Below are positions 38,696-48,841 of a DNA stretch of 64,000 bases, one piece after another. Origin of the DNA: Nostoc flagelliforme FACHB-838 (lineage in GTDB: Bacteria; Cyanobacteriota; Cyanobacteriia; Cyanobacteriales; Nostocaceae); assembly GCF_014698065.1 (NCBI RefSeq), contig NZ_JACJSI010000009.1, forward strand, positions 94,094 to 158,093. Reading direction: 5' to 3'. The translations under genes and the position numbers were made by a program. A model generated the notes under the pieces. It saw only the letters and a list, made by a program, of their open reading frames with translations. It did not search any database and was not told where the DNA came from. Numbering within the stretch: position 1 is the first letter of the stretch; each line of letters opens with the position of its first letter.

Positions 38696-38872
38696 ATTAA
38701 TATTTATATATAAAAAGAGATTAGTGTAGGTAGATGGGGCGATCGCTCTCAATAATTAATTCCAATTAAATCAGCTATATTTAATCCCAAAAAGTCTTCG
38801 TTAATCGAAATTGTTGGGTTACGCAATAGCGAAACCCAACCTATATTTTTTCCTCATCTGTGGTTAGAACCT

Positions 38873-39541
38873 CTATCTTTTTTTACCAGGAGGTGAATTA
38901 CGCTGGGTGAGGTTATCAATTTGCAGTTGTTGCCGTCCGTTGGTGATAATTCGCAACATATCTTTGAGATCCTGCTCGATATTTCCTAAAACGCCATCGG
39001 CATAAGCATCAGCACCATCTTCAATTTCTTGAGCGTGAGCGATCGCAGTTTGCCTCATAAGCTCTAACTCTTGCTGACAAGCATAGCGTTTGCGGTCAAT
39101 CTCGGCGAGGGTTTCTTGCATTATTACCTCACACTCTTGTTGCACTTGTCGCCGCAGTTGTTCAGCTTCTTGTTCTGCCTGTTGAATAATATCGCTTTCA
39201 GCTAAGATTTGCGCTCTTTTTGCTTGCGCGGCTTCAACAACCTGCTGTCCATACTCTTCCGCTTCTAGTAGAATTTCATCCTTTTGTTCTAAAATCACTG
39301 CTGCTTCTTGAAAAAGTGATGGTAAAGCTAGCCGGATGTAATCAAGCTGATCCAGCAGCTTTTCTTCATCTATGAGCGTGCGTCCCGTCAGCGGAATCCT
39401 GAGACTAGAGAGAACCATTTCCTCTAGGCGGTTGAGTTCCTGCTGAATATCTATGCTTCCCTCTCCACTGAGATATTCTTGAGGGGGGGGATTGCTTCCG
39501 TTGAGATTGGGTTCAACATTGGAAATTTCTGATTGTAGCAT
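38873..39541 (-). CDS. Long coiled-coil protein, cyanobacterial, downstream of coaD
   Basis: A 222-residue protein, mostly helix: [20 protein letters not shown] followed by [20 protein letters not shown], then a Gln/Glu/Ala-rich coiled coil (about 88-195, [20 protein letters not shown]). This recalls cyanobacterial proteins annotated as DivIVA-like or ATP synthase b-like; neither is proven. The first 30 codons overlap the 3' end of coaD in another frame (91 bp); I keep the long form because [20 protein letters not shown] looks conserved and precedes the internal ATG at 39418. Translational coupling with coaD is likely. Confidence 0.7.
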   Translation of the reverse strand: MLQSEISNVEPNLNGSNPPPQEYLSGEGSIDIQQELNRLEEMVLSSLRIPLTGRTLIDEEKLLDQLDYIRLALPSLFQEAAVILEQKDEILLEAEEYGQQVVEAAQAKRAQILAESDIIQQAEQEAEQLRRQVQQECEVIMQETLAEIDRKRYACQQELELMRQTAIAHAQEIEDGADAYADGVLGNIEQDLKDMLRIITNGRQQLQIDNLTQRNSPPGKKR

Positions 39542-40002
39542 TGGTATATATCTAGGGCAATGTGTGGGGGAACGAGATGATCGATAGAGCCACCAAACCT
39601 TGCAATCTCTTTTACCACACTACTACTTAAAAAACTATACTCATTTGAGGTTGCAAGAAAAACTGTTTCTATTTGGGTAGAAAGAGTTTTATTGGTGTGA
39701 GCCATTTGCAGTTCCACTTCAAAATCTGACACAGCCCGTAAGCCCCGGATCAAAACTTGTGCTTGTCGCATTTGAGCATAGTTGACAGTAAGACCATCAA
39801 AGCTGTCAACTCCTACATTAGGTAGATGTTGTGTAGAGAGAGTGATCTGATTTAACCGTTGCTCCACACTAAAAAGTGGCATTTTATTAGGGTTCCGCAG
39901 TACAGCGACAATCACCTGCTCAAACAGCCTACTACTGCGCTGGATGAGGTCAAGGTGTCCCAAGGTAATGGGGTCGAAGCTACCGGGATAAATAGCAATC
40001 AC
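39451..40002 (-). CDS. coaD: Phosphopantetheine adenylyltransferase
   Basis: A 183-residue protein with the nucleotidyltransferase motif [20 protein letters not shown] (TxGH), [20 protein letters not shown] and the [20 protein letters not shown] segment. It makes dephospho-CoA from 4'-phosphopantetheine. The C-terminus runs about 20 residues past the usual end ([10 protein letters not shown]), and that extra part overlaps the next gene's start, so it may be an overlap by-product. Confidence 0.95.
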   Translation of the reverse strand: MIAIYPGSFDPITLGHLDLIQRSSRLFEQVIVAVLRNPNKMPLFSVEQRLNQITLSTQHLPNVGVDSFDGLTVNYAQMRQAQVLIRGLRAVSDFEVELQMAHTNKTLSTQIETVFLATSNEYSFLSSSVVKEIARFGGSIDHLVPPHIALDIYQCYNQKFPMLNPISTEAIPPLKNISVEREA

Positions 40003-40300
40003 AATTTTAAATATATCAAAGTAGTTTAGGTGATTATATCGAAACTGTTTTGTGTAACTTACTCAAATTTACCATCTTGCGCTCTCGGTAAGAATGCTAA
40101 ACTCAATTGTTTTAATGGCATTAGTTATGCTCAACTAGGCTTTAAGAACTAGACTCCTAAATATGAATACTGGATTTTTACCTACGTCCGCACAATTCGT
40201 TGTGGAGGATTCAAGTGTAGTTATAGTATTCAAGGCACAAAAAACTCCGTACTTAACTAAAGTACGCGGGTAGTTAACGAACTCTTCTAGGTAATTTTTC

Positions 40301-41176
40301 ATGGCACTGGATTTTTCCACCTTGCCCTTGGCGTTTCAATTTACTTCTCCAGGATCGGTTCTGGTGAAAATAGGGCCACTAACTATCCGTTGGTATGGCT
40401 TGTTGATTGCCACAGCAGTGTTAATTGGCGTGATCCTTTCTCAGGAATTGGCAAAACGCCGTAATGTTAATCCTGAGTTGCTAGGGGACTTGTTCTTTTG
40501 GTTGTTAATTGGGGCAATTCCTGGCGCACGACTATATTACGTTTTCTTTGAGTGGTCAAAATATGCCCCAACTCCAGGAAAAATATTTGCTATCTGGGAA
40601 GGAGGTATTGCCATTCATGGAGCGATTCTTGGTGGCGTTTTGGCTGCGTCAATCTTTGCCAAAATCAAGCAGGTTTCTTTCTGGCAACTGGCAGATTTAG
40701 TAGCACCTTCGCTGATTTTAGGGCAGGCGATCGGACGTTGGGGTAATTTCTTTAATTCTGAAGCTTTTGGCGATCCGACTAATTTACCCTGGAAGCTGTA
40801 TATTCCACCAGACCATCGTCCTCTAGAGTATGTTAGTTTCGATTACTTTCATCCCACGTTTCTCTACGAATCTCTATGGAATTTGATGGTGTTTACACTA
40901 CTAATAACGTTGTTTTTTCGGTCTTTAGCCGGTAAGCCACGTTTGAAGGTAGGCACACTGTTTCTACTTTACTGGCCAGCCTACAGCTTAGGACGCTTGT
41001 GGATTGAAGGTTTTCGTACTGATAGCTTGATGCTGGGGCCGTTACGGATGGCACAAGTAGTTAGTAGTCTAGGAATTTTATTAGGACTAGTTGGATTAGC
41101 TTGGCTTTACTTACTCAAACGTCCTTTACCCGATGTAGTTCCTACTCCTAACGGAAGTGGGGAGAGTGGGAGATGA
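40301..41176 (+). CDS. lgt: Prolipoprotein diacylglyceryl transferase
   Basis: A 291-residue polytopic membrane protein with the Lgt features [46 protein letters not shown] and the signature [17 protein letters not shown]. It transfers diacylglycerol from phosphatidylglycerol to the lipobox cysteine of prolipoproteins such as the DUF192 protein at 10617. A CGTACTT / AGTACG hairpin lies about 35-55 bp upstream of the start. Confidence 0.96.
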   Translation: MALDFSTLPLAFQFTSPGSVLVKIGPLTIRWYGLLIATAVLIGVILSQELAKRRNVNPELLGDLFFWLLIGAIPGARLYYVFFEWSKYAPTPGKIFAIWEGGIAIHGAILGGVLAASIFAKIKQVSFWQLADLVAPSLILGQAIGRWGNFFNSEAFGDPTNLPWKLYIPPDHRPLEYVSFDYFHPTFLYESLWNLMVFTLLITLFFRSLAGKPRLKVGTLFLLYWPAYSLGRLWIEGFRTDSLMLGPLRMAQVVSSLGILLGLVGLAWLYLLKRPLPDVVPTPNGSGESGR

Positions 41177-41234
41177 AGGAGTAGGGGGAGCAGGGGAGAA
41201 AAAATAACTAATGCCCAATGACTAAAAAATAAAA

Positions 41235-41335
41235 AATGCCCCAGAATATTCTCTAGGGCTTAACCAGGGTGCATCTACCATTACTCTCTACTAGGGAACG
41301 AGGGTAAATCCGGAAAGATACTGAGAAAATATCAA
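41235..41335 (+). promoter_or_regulatory. Candidate cobalamin riboswitch, diverged, upstream of cobM
   Basis: The leader contains AGGGTGCATCTACC (41267-41280) and then TAGGGAACGAGGGTAAATCC (41292-41311), close to the conserved GGGAA-GGTG-AAATCC core of cobalamin riboswitches, followed by ATACTGAG where the B12 box (GCCACTG) is expected. The B12 box is poor. Location 20-120 bp before a cobalamin biosynthesis gene supports the idea. Seen by eye only. Confidence 0.42.
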
Positions 41336-41357
41336 AAAAAATTTTTGAGGGATTGCC

Positions 41358-42182
41358 GTGTTTTCTTTTAAAAGTGAATATACAGAATATGGGAGCGAAA
41401 AAAAAACACTATATCCTCTAGAAGCATCTGTGTATATTGTGGGAGCAGGGCCTGGAGATCCTGATTTGTTAACGGTGAAAGCCCAGAAACTACTGGCTGC
41501 TGCTGATGTGATTTTATTTGCTGATTCTTTAATACCGGAACAAATTTTAGAACTTTGCCGAAAAGATGCCGAGATAATTAGAACTGCGAATCAGACTTTA
41601 GAAGAGATTTTGCCGATTATGATCGATAGGGTGCGATCGCAGCACAAATCTTTAGTCCGTCTCCATTCTGGCGATCCTAGTCTCTACAGCGCCATCCACG
41701 AGCAAATGCACCTCCTCGCAGAGGCAAATATTCCTTTTGAAGTTATACCTGGTATCAGCGCCTTTCAAGCCGCAGCTGCCAAACTCAAAGTAGAACTAAC
41801 TGTCCCTGGTTTAGTCCAAACCATCATTTTGACCCGGATCAGTGGACGTACAGAAGTCCCTACCACTGAAGAATTAGCCTCTCTTGCAGCACATCAGGCT
41901 AGCCTCTGCCTATATCTCAGTGCGCGTCATGTCGAAAATGCCCAAGCTAAACTACTCGAACATTACCCAGCCGAAACTCCTATTGCAATTTGCTTTCGCA
42001 TCGGCTGGCCCGATGAAAAAATCAGAGTTGTCCCCCTGAATCAAATGGCAGACTGCACTCATGAAGAAAAACTAATTCGCACTACACTTTATATAATCAG
42101 TCCAGCACTCTCGGCAGCAAAAGGGCGATCGCGTTTATATCATCCCGAACATAATCACCTGTTTCGCTCGTCTCATCACTAA
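41358..42182 (+). CDS. cobM: Precorrin-4/cobalt-precorrin-4 C11-methyltransferase
   Basis: A 274-residue SAM-dependent tetrapyrrole methylase. The SAM site is SVYIVGAGPGDPDLLTVKAQ, followed by ILFADSLIPEQILELCRKDA, LVRLHSGDPSLYSAIHEQM, the VIPGISAFQAAAAKLKVELT block and QTIILTRISGRTEVP, all typical of CobM/CbiF. It adds the C11 methyl in corrin ring formation. The start is GTG 41358 after GAGGGA. An N-terminal extension of about 20 residues precedes the domain. Regulation by a B12 riboswitch is possible (see 41235-41335). Confidence 0.93.
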   Translation: MFSFKSEYTEYGSEKKTLYPLEASVYIVGAGPGDPDLLTVKAQKLLAAADVILFADSLIPEQILELCRKDAEIIRTANQTLEEILPIMIDRVRSQHKSLVRLHSGDPSLYSAIHEQMHLLAEANIPFEVIPGISAFQAAAAKLKVELTVPGLVQTIILTRISGRTEVPTTEELASLAAHQASLCLYLSARHVENAQAKLLEHYPAETPIAICFRIGWPDEKIRVVPLNQMADCTHEEKLIRTTLYIISPALSAAKGRSRLYHPEHNHLFRSSHH

Positions 42183-42418
42183 ATGTTGGGGATTGGGGAT
42201 TGGGGAGATACAGCATATTTCAGGTAATGAAGTACATGGGTAGGGGCACAACCATGTTCCCTACGATTATCTGTACCTCACTAAGTCGCAATCTGCTGTA
42301 TGTCCTTGTCTTCTGCATTTCGCTTATCTTCCCCATGTCCCTAATCTTTGTACTCTGTAGCTCTGCATTTCGATAAACTTAACAATGTCAAGAAAATTAA
42401 AAATTTCAATTCATTACT
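42183..42418. repeat. Short GGGGATTGGGGATTGGGG repeat and spacer
   Basis: Three GGGGATT-like units at 42186-42206, and the phrase AATCTGCTGTATGTCC near 42290, also seen as AAATCTGCTGTATGTAAC near 16200. No gene. Confidence 0.4.
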
Positions 42419-42772
42419 ATGCCATTAATTAAAGTACAAACTTCTGCATCGGCTCCTCAAAAAGCTGAAATTGAATCAATGCTTTTAAACTTATCAGCCA
42501 AGTTAGCAAAACATTTGGGAAAACCAGAATCTTATGTAATGACTGCTTTTGAGCCAGAAACTCCCATGACTTTTGCAGGGAATACAGACCCGGTTTGCTA
42601 CATTGAAATTAAGAGCATTGGCACAATGAAACCAGATCAAACCGCAGCAATGAGTCAGGAATTTTGCCAGCAGATTAACCAAACTCTAGGTGTGCCGAAA
42701 AATCGAATTTATATAGAGTTTGCAGACGCTAAGGGTGCAATGTGGGGCTGGAACGGTACAACCTTTGGGTAA
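42419..42772 (+). CDS. MIF-like phenylpyruvate tautomerase
   Basis: A 117-residue protein starting MPLIKVQTSA, with Pro2 as the catalytic base of the tautomerase superfamily once Met is removed. LAKHLGKPESYVMTAFEP and VPKNRIYIEFADAKGAMWGW with a C-terminal NGTTFG match cyanobacterial MIF-like proteins. It forms a trimer in family members. The physiological substrate is unknown. It precedes rlmN by 78 bp on the same strand. Confidence 0.93.
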   Translation: MPLIKVQTSASAPQKAEIESMLLNLSAKLAKHLGKPESYVMTAFEPETPMTFAGNTDPVCYIEIKSIGTMKPDQTAAMSQEFCQQINQTLGVPKNRIYIEFADAKGAMWGWNGTTFG

Positions 42773-42850
42773 TTTCCCGTCTTCTTTGGTCAAGACTAAG
42801 TTAATCTGGCAGGTGTAGGATAGAGATCCTACATCAACTCTTGATTTTTT

Positions 42851-43945
42851 ATGTCTGCTACGCCTCTTGTATCTCAAGTTGAGTTACCCAACCCAGTAAA
42901 ATCAGAATTAATTCCCCCCCTTCTCGGCGCTTCTCTTGCGGATTTAACCACTTGGGTGCAGCAGCAGGGACAACCTGCTTATAGAGGAAAGCAGCTGCAT
43001 GAATGGATCTATGACAAGGGAGTGCGATCGCTAGCTGATATTTCTGTCTTCCCCAAGCAATGGCGGAAAGAAGTAGCAGAAGTTCCCATTGGACGCTCAG
43101 TTTTCCACTACCGCTCTGTGGCCCCCGATGGCACAGTCAAATATCTTTTACGATTGACTGACGGGCAAATTATTGAAACTGTTGGTATCCCCACCTTCGC
43201 AGAAGGGGGAGAAGGCCCAAAAGCCCGTCTAACAGTTTGCGTCTCAACTCAAGTAGGTTGTCCAATGGGTTGTGATTTTTGCGCTACTGGTAAGGGAGGC
43301 TACAAACGCAACCTAGCACGGCATGAAATTATTGATCAGGTGTTGACTGTCCAAGAAGATTTTCAGCAACGGGTTAGCAATGTGGTGTTCATGGGGCTGG
43401 GTGAACCGTTGTTGAATACTGAGAATGTTCTCGCAGCCCTGAAATCCCTGAATCAAGATGTCGGTATAGGACAGCGATCGCTTACAGTTTCTACTGTTGG
43501 TATTCGCGATCGCATCCGTCAGTTCGCGCAAAACAATTTGCAAATCACTCTGGCTGTAAGTCTCCACGCACCCAATCAAGCACTACGGGAAAAACTCATT
43601 CCCAGCGCCCGCGCCTATCCTCTCGAAGATTTGCTGGCTGAGTGTCGAGAATATGTAGAAATCACTGGACGCCGCGTTACTTTTGAGTACGTTCTCCTTG
43701 CTGGTGTTAATGATTTACCAGAACATGCGTTAGAACTTTCAAAATGCTTACGAGGATTTCAAAGTCATGTGAATCTGATTCCTTACAACCCTATTCAAGA
43801 AGTAGATTACAAACGCCCCAACCGCGATCGCATTCAAGCATTTGTGAATGTCCTTAAGCAGCAAAATACTGCTGTTAGTGTTCGTTATTCCCGTGGTTTA
43901 GAAGCTGATGCTGCTTGCGGGCAATTGAGAGCAAGTAAGAATTAA
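42851..43945 (+). CDS. rlmN: 23S rRNA (adenine2503-C2)-methyltransferase
   Basis: A 364-residue radical SAM enzyme with the cluster motif C137-x3-C141-x2-C144 ([15 protein letters not shown]), [26 protein letters not shown], and the C-terminal catalytic C356 (ADAACGQLR). It methylates A2503 of 23S rRNA and often also A37 of some tRNAs. A short TGTAGGAT / ATCCTACA hairpin lies 15-35 bp upstream. Confidence 0.97.
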   Translation: MSATPLVSQVELPNPVKSELIPPLLGASLADLTTWVQQQGQPAYRGKQLHEWIYDKGVRSLADISVFPKQWRKEVAEVPIGRSVFHYRSVAPDGTVKYLLRLTDGQIIETVGIPTFAEGGEGPKARLTVCVSTQVGCPMGCDFCATGKGGYKRNLARHEIIDQVLTVQEDFQQRVSNVVFMGLGEPLLNTENVLAALKSLNQDVGIGQRSLTVSTVGIRDRIRQFAQNNLQITLAVSLHAPNQALREKLIPSARAYPLEDLLAECREYVEITGRRVTFEYVLLAGVNDLPEHALELSKCLRGFQSHVNLIPYNPIQEVDYKRPNRDRIQAFVNVLKQQNTAVSVRYSRGLEADAACGQLRASKN

Positions 43946-44162
43946 ATTACTTTTCTCTCACAGATAACTGAAAATTGATCAAAAAACTTTAGCTGTTGTC
44001 AAAAGTATTGCTGAAGCCTTTGCTTCTCTGACTCTAGAATTTGCGGTTTACATTGCGATGGCAGGAGGCGCGATCGCGTTTATCTCAGTAGTATTACTCA
44101 GCATAGTAAGTGTTATATTAAGGTTAAGCGATCGCTCTACCCAACCTATAACAAATAACTGT

Positions 44163-44630
44163 ATGTTGAATCGCTCATTGACGCTTAAACTATGGCTACT
44201 GGTGGTTGTTCTTGCAAAAACTTTGCCAATAAATTCTCCTGCTTATGGACAAATAATTCAGACGAATCCTCAGCAACCTGAGTACTTTCAAGAAAGAATG
44301 AGACAACAACAAGAGGAGCGAAATCAGCAAACACAACAGCAATTTAAGGAAAGATGGCTACGGCTAAACGTTCAACAACCACAACTACAACAACAACAGA
44401 AAATACAACAGCAAGAATTTACACAACAACGGCAAGAACTGATACGTCAGCAACGATTTAGACTACAACAGCAAGAAACAAGACTACAACAGCAAGAATT
44501 CACACGAAAGCAACAACTGAGAATACAAGATCAACAACTCAGACAAGATCAACAAATTAGACAACAGCAAGAATTCAGATTACGAGAACAGATACGACAG
44601 CAACAACTTAGACAACAGAACAAACTGTAA
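44163..44630 (+). CDS. Gln/Arg-rich exported protein
   Basis: 155 residues from ATG 44163, giving a clean signal peptide (LTLKLWLLVVVLAKTLP, then SPAYGQ). The mature protein is almost entirely Gln, Arg, Leu and Glu in QQQEF-R-QQ type repeats, probably a long helix or disordered. The frame is open further upstream to ATG 44058 and beyond (to about 43973), and that part reads as another short membrane protein (VVKSIAEAFASLTLEFAVYI) without a start codon. The start is therefore uncertain. Function unknown. Confidence 0.6.
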   Translation: MLNRSLTLKLWLLVVVLAKTLPINSPAYGQIIQTNPQQPEYFQERMRQQQEERNQQTQQQFKERWLRLNVQQPQLQQQQKIQQQEFTQQRQELIRQQRFRLQQQETRLQQQEFTRKQQLRIQDQQLRQDQQIRQQQEFRLREQIRQQQLRQQNKL

Positions 44631-44639
44631 AGTGTTCAA

Positions 44640-45020
44640 AATTTCTGTTGAAGAAGAATCCAGAATCCAGAACAAAAAATAGGGAACACCCTGCGGGGAG
44701 CAAGCTACAAATCCGCCACTAATATACATCTCCGAAAATTAATTATGAGTTTACCAAAACCCTTTTAGAGACGGAAAATGCTACTAGGCTTTGCCCCGTA
44801 ATGCTAACGCATCTCTACATTTTTTTTCGAAGATGTCTAATATAAACCAATACACTTCAGTTAAGCAATTTTTCCTTCTCTTCCTTCTCTCTCTGTGTCC
44901 TCTCCGTCTCTGTGGTAGCCTGCGGCAAGCCGTTCGCGTAGCGTCTCGTAGAGAAGCGTCTACGTTAAAAAAACAACTTTGATAAAGAGTGCTAGCCTTA
45001 ACTGAAACGTATTGTAATAC
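44640..45020. repeat. Dispersed intergenic repeat, copy 2
   Basis: CTACGAGACGC/GCGTCTCGTAGAG palindromes (about 44930-44965), then ACGTTAAAAAAACAACTTTG and TAGCCTTAACTGAAACGTATT (about 44966-45013), matching the 6758-6953 copy. A 63-codon frame here (44791-44982) is made of this repeat and is not a gene. Confidence 0.5.
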
Positions 45021-45024
45021 AAAC

Positions 45025-45076
45025 CGCTAAATCTTTTTTTTCAGATACGCGCAAAGAACGATTTAGCGTGTTTTTT
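45025..45076 (+). terminator. Hairpin plus T-run
   Basis: CGCTAAATC (45025-45033) pairs with GATTTAGCG (45060-45068), followed by six T. It is a plus-strand terminator, but far (400 bp) from the preceding gene. Confidence 0.55.
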
Positions 45077-45235
45077 AAAACCAATTTTTCAGACACTCTC
45101 TACAAGAGAGTGAACTATTCGCCAGTCTAACTCAAATTCATAATGAATTCTGGTTCCTGACTCTTGAATTCTATTTTTAGAAATAACTTTATTAAAAATT
45201 AGAGAAAACATTCTCCAATTTTTAATTTTCATTAT

Positions 45236-45415
45236 CTAACGATGTGCATGAATGCCAGGAGCATAAGCCTCAATGACTTTGCCAGTGCGAGTGCAACTAA
45301 TCATCAAGTAGTCACAACTTGGGCATTGTGTCCGAGTTAATTGACTATCAGAAATATAATAGCGCTCCGCATGGCTACCACAATTCGGGCAGTAAATCTT
45401 TTGTACTGTCTGCAT
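45236..45415 (-). CDS. Small zinc-ribbon protein
   Basis: 59 residues from ATG 45415; a longer frame from 45460 exists, but its extra 15 codons look random. Two CxxC pairs (YCPNCGS and QCPSCDY) spaced by about 20 residues make a zinc ribbon. The tail TRTGKVIEAYAPGIHAHR is His-rich. Similar short proteins are frequent in Nostocales. Function unknown; a nucleic acid or protein contact is possible. Confidence 0.75.
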   Translation of the reverse strand: MQTVQKIYCPNCGSHAERYYISDSQLTRTQCPSCDYLMISCTRTGKVIEAYAPGIHAHR

Positions 45416-45460
45416 TTCAAAACCCCTGGTTGTAATTATTTTTATTTGGGAAAGCCACAA

Positions 45461-45944
45461 CTTAAACCAGGAAAAATTCTGGTTCGACCTAACTTAACAA
45501 ATTGCTGTAATATTGGCTGATTATTTTAAACAAAATTTCAGGTTTGAAAACTTTTCGATATCTCTATCTATTATCCTAGTATTTAAGTGATTTTACCCTC
45601 CTACTTTAGATACATAAATTGTTTTTATATTAAATGCGGCTTAGATATTTACTGATCCCCATGATTAATCCCTTGAGATAGGCTTGTTTATAGTCATTTC
45701 CGACGAATACAAAAAAGACCGTTCTTGTATTCAAAAATTAAACCCCCTAAATTACTGTATATTTAGTAACAAAATATTTATCTTAAGATTTAGTTAATAT
45801 TTGCTAACAAGATTTATAAGAATCAAAACTAGAAAACTTTATGAGGAGTGGCTTCCTTTGCTCAAAACTCCGGTAGCTGCTCAAAGTAGTCTCCAATGCT
45901 AGTAATGAAACCCGAATATCTCACAAAGGTATAAGAATTAATCA
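45461..45944. other. AT-rich intergenic, no gene seen
   Basis: About 480 bases. An AAGACCGTTCTTGTATTCAAA-like stretch and long A/T runs; nothing recognised. Confidence 0.4.
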
Positions 45945-46090
45945 GGATAGATAAGCAGGGGAGGCAGGGGAGGCAGGGGAGGCAGGGGAGGAGGAAGAAT
46001 AACTAAATAGCTATTTCTTTGCCTGCTCTCTTTTCCACTTGCTCAAGAACTGCCTGAAGCAAGAAATTCTTTAACCGAGCGGTATTGGCA
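45945..46090. repeat. Dispersed GGGGAGGCA-containing repeat, copy 2
   Basis: Four GGGGAGGCA-type units from about 45957, then GGAGGAAG, AACTAAATAGCTATTTCT, CCTGCTCTCTT, CTCAAGAAC, CAAGAAATTC-TTAACCGAGC and TATTGG, the same order as at 35353-35510. It abuts the uvrC 3' end. Confidence 0.7.
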
Positions 46091-46099
46091 GCTGTCACT

Positions 46100-47977
46100 T
46101 CAAGCAGGATGAAAATAATCGTAAATTTCTTGAGCCAAACGCGGCCCAATTCCTGCTACTTCAGCGAGTTGTGCGGTTGTAGCTTGCCGAATATAGTCTA
46201 CTGAGCGAAAATGTCCTAGTAGTTGCTTTTGCCGATGATGTCCTAAGCCAGGAATTTCATCTAAACGCGATCGCTTCAATTTATCACTGCGCTGTTGACG
46301 ATGGAAACTCACTGCAAATCGATGCGCTTCATCCCGCAGCCGCCGCAATAACTGCACCCCTGGTTGTTCTGCACCAGTTTTTAAGGGTTTAGATTCTCCC
46401 GGCAAAAAAATCTCTTCTCGCTGCTTTGCTAAACTCACAACTCGCAAGTCTTCTAATAAATTCATCTCTTGCAAGATGGCGATAACCGATGATAACTGAC
46501 CTTTACCACCATCAATCATGATTAAATCAGGCCAGTCAGGATTACCCAAACGCTCTAATTGTTGATCTTCTCCATATTTGCGAAACCGCCGCTGGATGAC
46601 TTCAGCAAGACTGGCAAAATCATCTGAATGTCCTGCTGTCACCGTGGGATTTTTAATTTTGTAGTGGCGATAATGTTGTTTAGCGGGTAATCCGTCGATA
46701 AACACGACTTGCGAAGCTACAGCATTTGACCCTTGAATATGGGAAATGTCATAACCTTCAATGCGGTGGGGTACATCTGGTAAATCGAGGATGGTAGCTA
46801 AATCTTGCATTGCTTGGTGATTGCGATCGCCAAATTTCTGCATTCTTTGCAATTCATACTGAGCATTTCGCTCTACCATTTCAATTAATTCTGCCTTAGT
46901 TTGCCGCAGAGGAGTCAAAATTGTGACTTTTTTGCCTTTACGTTGAGTTAAGACATCCGCCAATATCTCCGCATCTGATAACTCATGCTGTACCAAAATT
47001 TCTAGAGGTATTTCTACAGAGTCAGCAGTTTGGTAATGCTCCTCTAAAGCTCGTTGTAAAATAGCTCCCGATTCTGCGTGAGCATCCGCTACAAAGGCTA
47101 AACGTCCTACTAATTGCCCAGCACGAATCTGGAATAGTTGAATGCAAGCGTATTCTTCATTAGCTGCCAGTGCGATCGCATCCCGCGAAACTGTATCGTC
47201 TGGTAAGGAAACTTTTTGATTGGCTGTCAGCGACTTTAACCCAGAAATTTGATCGCGAATCCTCGCTGCTGACTCAAAGTTCAAGTTTTCAGATGCTGCG
47301 TTCATCTGTTGAGTCAAAATATCAATCAGTTCCTGAGTTCGTCCTTGGAAGACCATCGCTATTTTTTGAACAATTTTGCGATATTCTTCTGGTGAAATCA
47401 TCTGTTGGCACACACCCGGACAACGCCCTAAATCATAATTTAAGCAAGGACGGTCTTTGAAAAGTGGTTGAGGCCGTTGTCGCTGTGGAAAAATGCGCTT
47501 GCAGATGCGAACGATTTCTCGCAATAAACCAGCATCAGTATAAGGGCCATAAAATTTATCCTTTTCTTTACCGAATTGGCGTTTACGGGTAATAAAAATT
47601 CGCGGATAATCTTCTGACCAAGTGATGCAGAGATAGGGATATTTTTTATCATCTTTGAGCAACACGTTGAAGTATGGCTGATGCTGCTTGATCAAATTGG
47701 CTTCTAGCGCTAAAGCTTCGGCTTCAGTATCAGTGACAATAAATTCAATTTCTGTCACCAACTTAACCATCGTGGCGATACGTTCAGTCTTGTTGTAGCC
47801 ATCCCGGAAATAGGAACGGACACGCGATCGCAACTTACGTGATTTACCTATATATATAATGCGATCGCTCCTGTCCCGCATGAAATAAACCCCCGGTTCC
47901 GGTGGAATTTCGGCTAGACGGTTTTCTAGTCGTTCTGGATCTTTAACCAGTGGTAATACTTGATTAGATATTGTCAC
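46100..47977 (-). CDS. uvrC: Excinuclease ABC subunit C
   Basis: 625 residues from GTG 47977, the family's usual length; the open frame extends 35 codons upstream to ATG 48082 but that part is AT-rich and unlike UvrC. The GIY-YIG domain ([20 protein letters not shown]), the UVR motif ([20 protein letters not shown]), the EndoV/RNase H-like part ([30 protein letters not shown]) and the C-terminal helix-hairpin-helix ([17 protein letters not shown]) are all present. It makes dual incisions at UvrB-marked lesions. Confidence 0.96.
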   Translation of the reverse strand: MTISNQVLPLVKDPERLENRLAEIPPEPGVYFMRDRSDRIIYIGKSRKLRSRVRSYFRDGYNKTERIATMVKLVTEIEFIVTDTEAEALALEANLIKQHQPYFNVLLKDDKKYPYLCITWSEDYPRIFITRKRQFGKEKDKFYGPYTDAGLLREIVRICKRIFPQRQRPQPLFKDRPCLNYDLGRCPGVCQQMISPEEYRKIVQKIAMVFQGRTQELIDILTQQMNAASENLNFESAARIRDQISGLKSLTANQKVSLPDDTVSRDAIALAANEEYACIQLFQIRAGQLVGRLAFVADAHAESGAILQRALEEHYQTADSVEIPLEILVQHELSDAEILADVLTQRKGKKVTILTPLRQTKAELIEMVERNAQYELQRMQKFGDRNHQAMQDLATILDLPDVPHRIEGYDISHIQGSNAVASQVVFIDGLPAKQHYRHYKIKNPTVTAGHSDDFASLAEVIQRRFRKYGEDQQLERLGNPDWPDLIMIDGGKGQLSSVIAILQEMNLLEDLRVVSLAKQREEIFLPGESKPLKTGAEQPGVQLLRRLRDEAHRFAVSFHRQQRSDKLKRSRLDEIPGLGHHRQKQLLGHFRSVDYIRQATTAQLAEVAGIGPRLAQEIYDYFHPA

Positions 47978-48082
47978 AACCAAAATTAGGTAATCTTTCT
48001 CTATTTTAAGAAAAATTATTTTTTCGTGCCGATTTAACAGACTATTATCAAGTAAATATAAAGTAGCCGTCATGAACGGCAT

Positions 48083-48641
48083 ACACCAGAACCAATGGAA
48101 AAGGAACTGAGGACTGGCAAATGGGCGAGAATAGTACCTCCTAACGCAGCACTATCAGTCAGTTAGGCTTTTATTCTGCACAAATAGAATTCCGTAGACA
48201 CCTTTGAGACTTCCCAAAGAATGGGTCAGTTTTCAAGCTAAACGTTTGCCAGAAAATTTTATGCCAGTATCATAACTTTCGAGTATGCGAGAGTTTGTTT
48301 AGCCGCAACTTTAATCATTCACTGGCTACTACTCTCAGGATAAAAACCTTGCTTTTTAAACATAAAATTAGTATTTTTTAAATTAATAATACTTTGTTAT
48401 CTGAAACTTTATATTCCAGCTAATAATATTGTTTTGTATTAAGCTATCTTTATCTTTAAAAAGAAAGAAAGTATTTAGATATTGCTTGTATGAATTTCAT
48501 ATAAAAGCTTTATTAATAAACAACAATTTTGTTTATTTGTTGAACTTATAACATTAAGCAGATTAACGGATTTAGTAAGTTAAATTTTCGATTATGATTG
48601 GGAATATAGTTATTTTAATGATTTTAAACAAGAGCTAAACT
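48083..48641. other. Very AT-rich intergenic region
   Basis: About 560 bases with no gene or repeat recognised; probably promoter DNA for the small gene at 48642 and for uvrC. Confidence 0.45.
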
Positions 48642-48821
48642 ATGAATTTGCAAGACTTTGAAGCCCAATATCGTGAAGCTATGGCTGAAACTCTCAATGA
48701 GTTGCAAACAGCAGTTTTGTTGTTGGCACAAGTTCAACAGCAAATTTCCAAAGTTGGCAGTTCTGTACAAAATATTAGCGAGCATGTGGAAGAGTTCATT
48801 GTTAACCAAAAAGCAGAATAA
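48642..48821 (+). CDS. Small helical protein (59 aa), unknown function
   Basis: ATG 48642 to TAA 48819-48821. The sequence MNLQDFEAQYREAMAETLNE, LQTAVLLLAQVQQQISKVGS, SVQNISEHVEEFIVNQKAE has heptad-like hydrophobic spacing, so it is a likely coiled coil. The regular amino acid usage and position, 20 bp from the convergent CheY-like gene, support a real gene. There is no strong ribosome site (AAGAGC). It may act with the response regulator, but the opposite orientation makes that speculative. Confidence 0.6.
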   Translation: MNLQDFEAQYREAMAETLNELQTAVLLLAQVQQQISKVGSSVQNISEHVEEFIVNQKAE

Positions 48822-48841
48822 ATGCACTCATAGAAAAAACT

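Noticed and set aside
44791..44982. 63-codon plus-strand frame ending in a basic tail
   Set aside because: It is made of the CTACGAGACGC-type palindromic repeat (the SLRQAVRVASRREAS peptide recurs wherever that repeat is translated) and has no natural start context.
46100..48082. UvrC start at ATG 48082
   Set aside because: The added 35 residues are AT-rich, non-UvrC sequence; GTG 47977 gives the canonical N-terminus and length.
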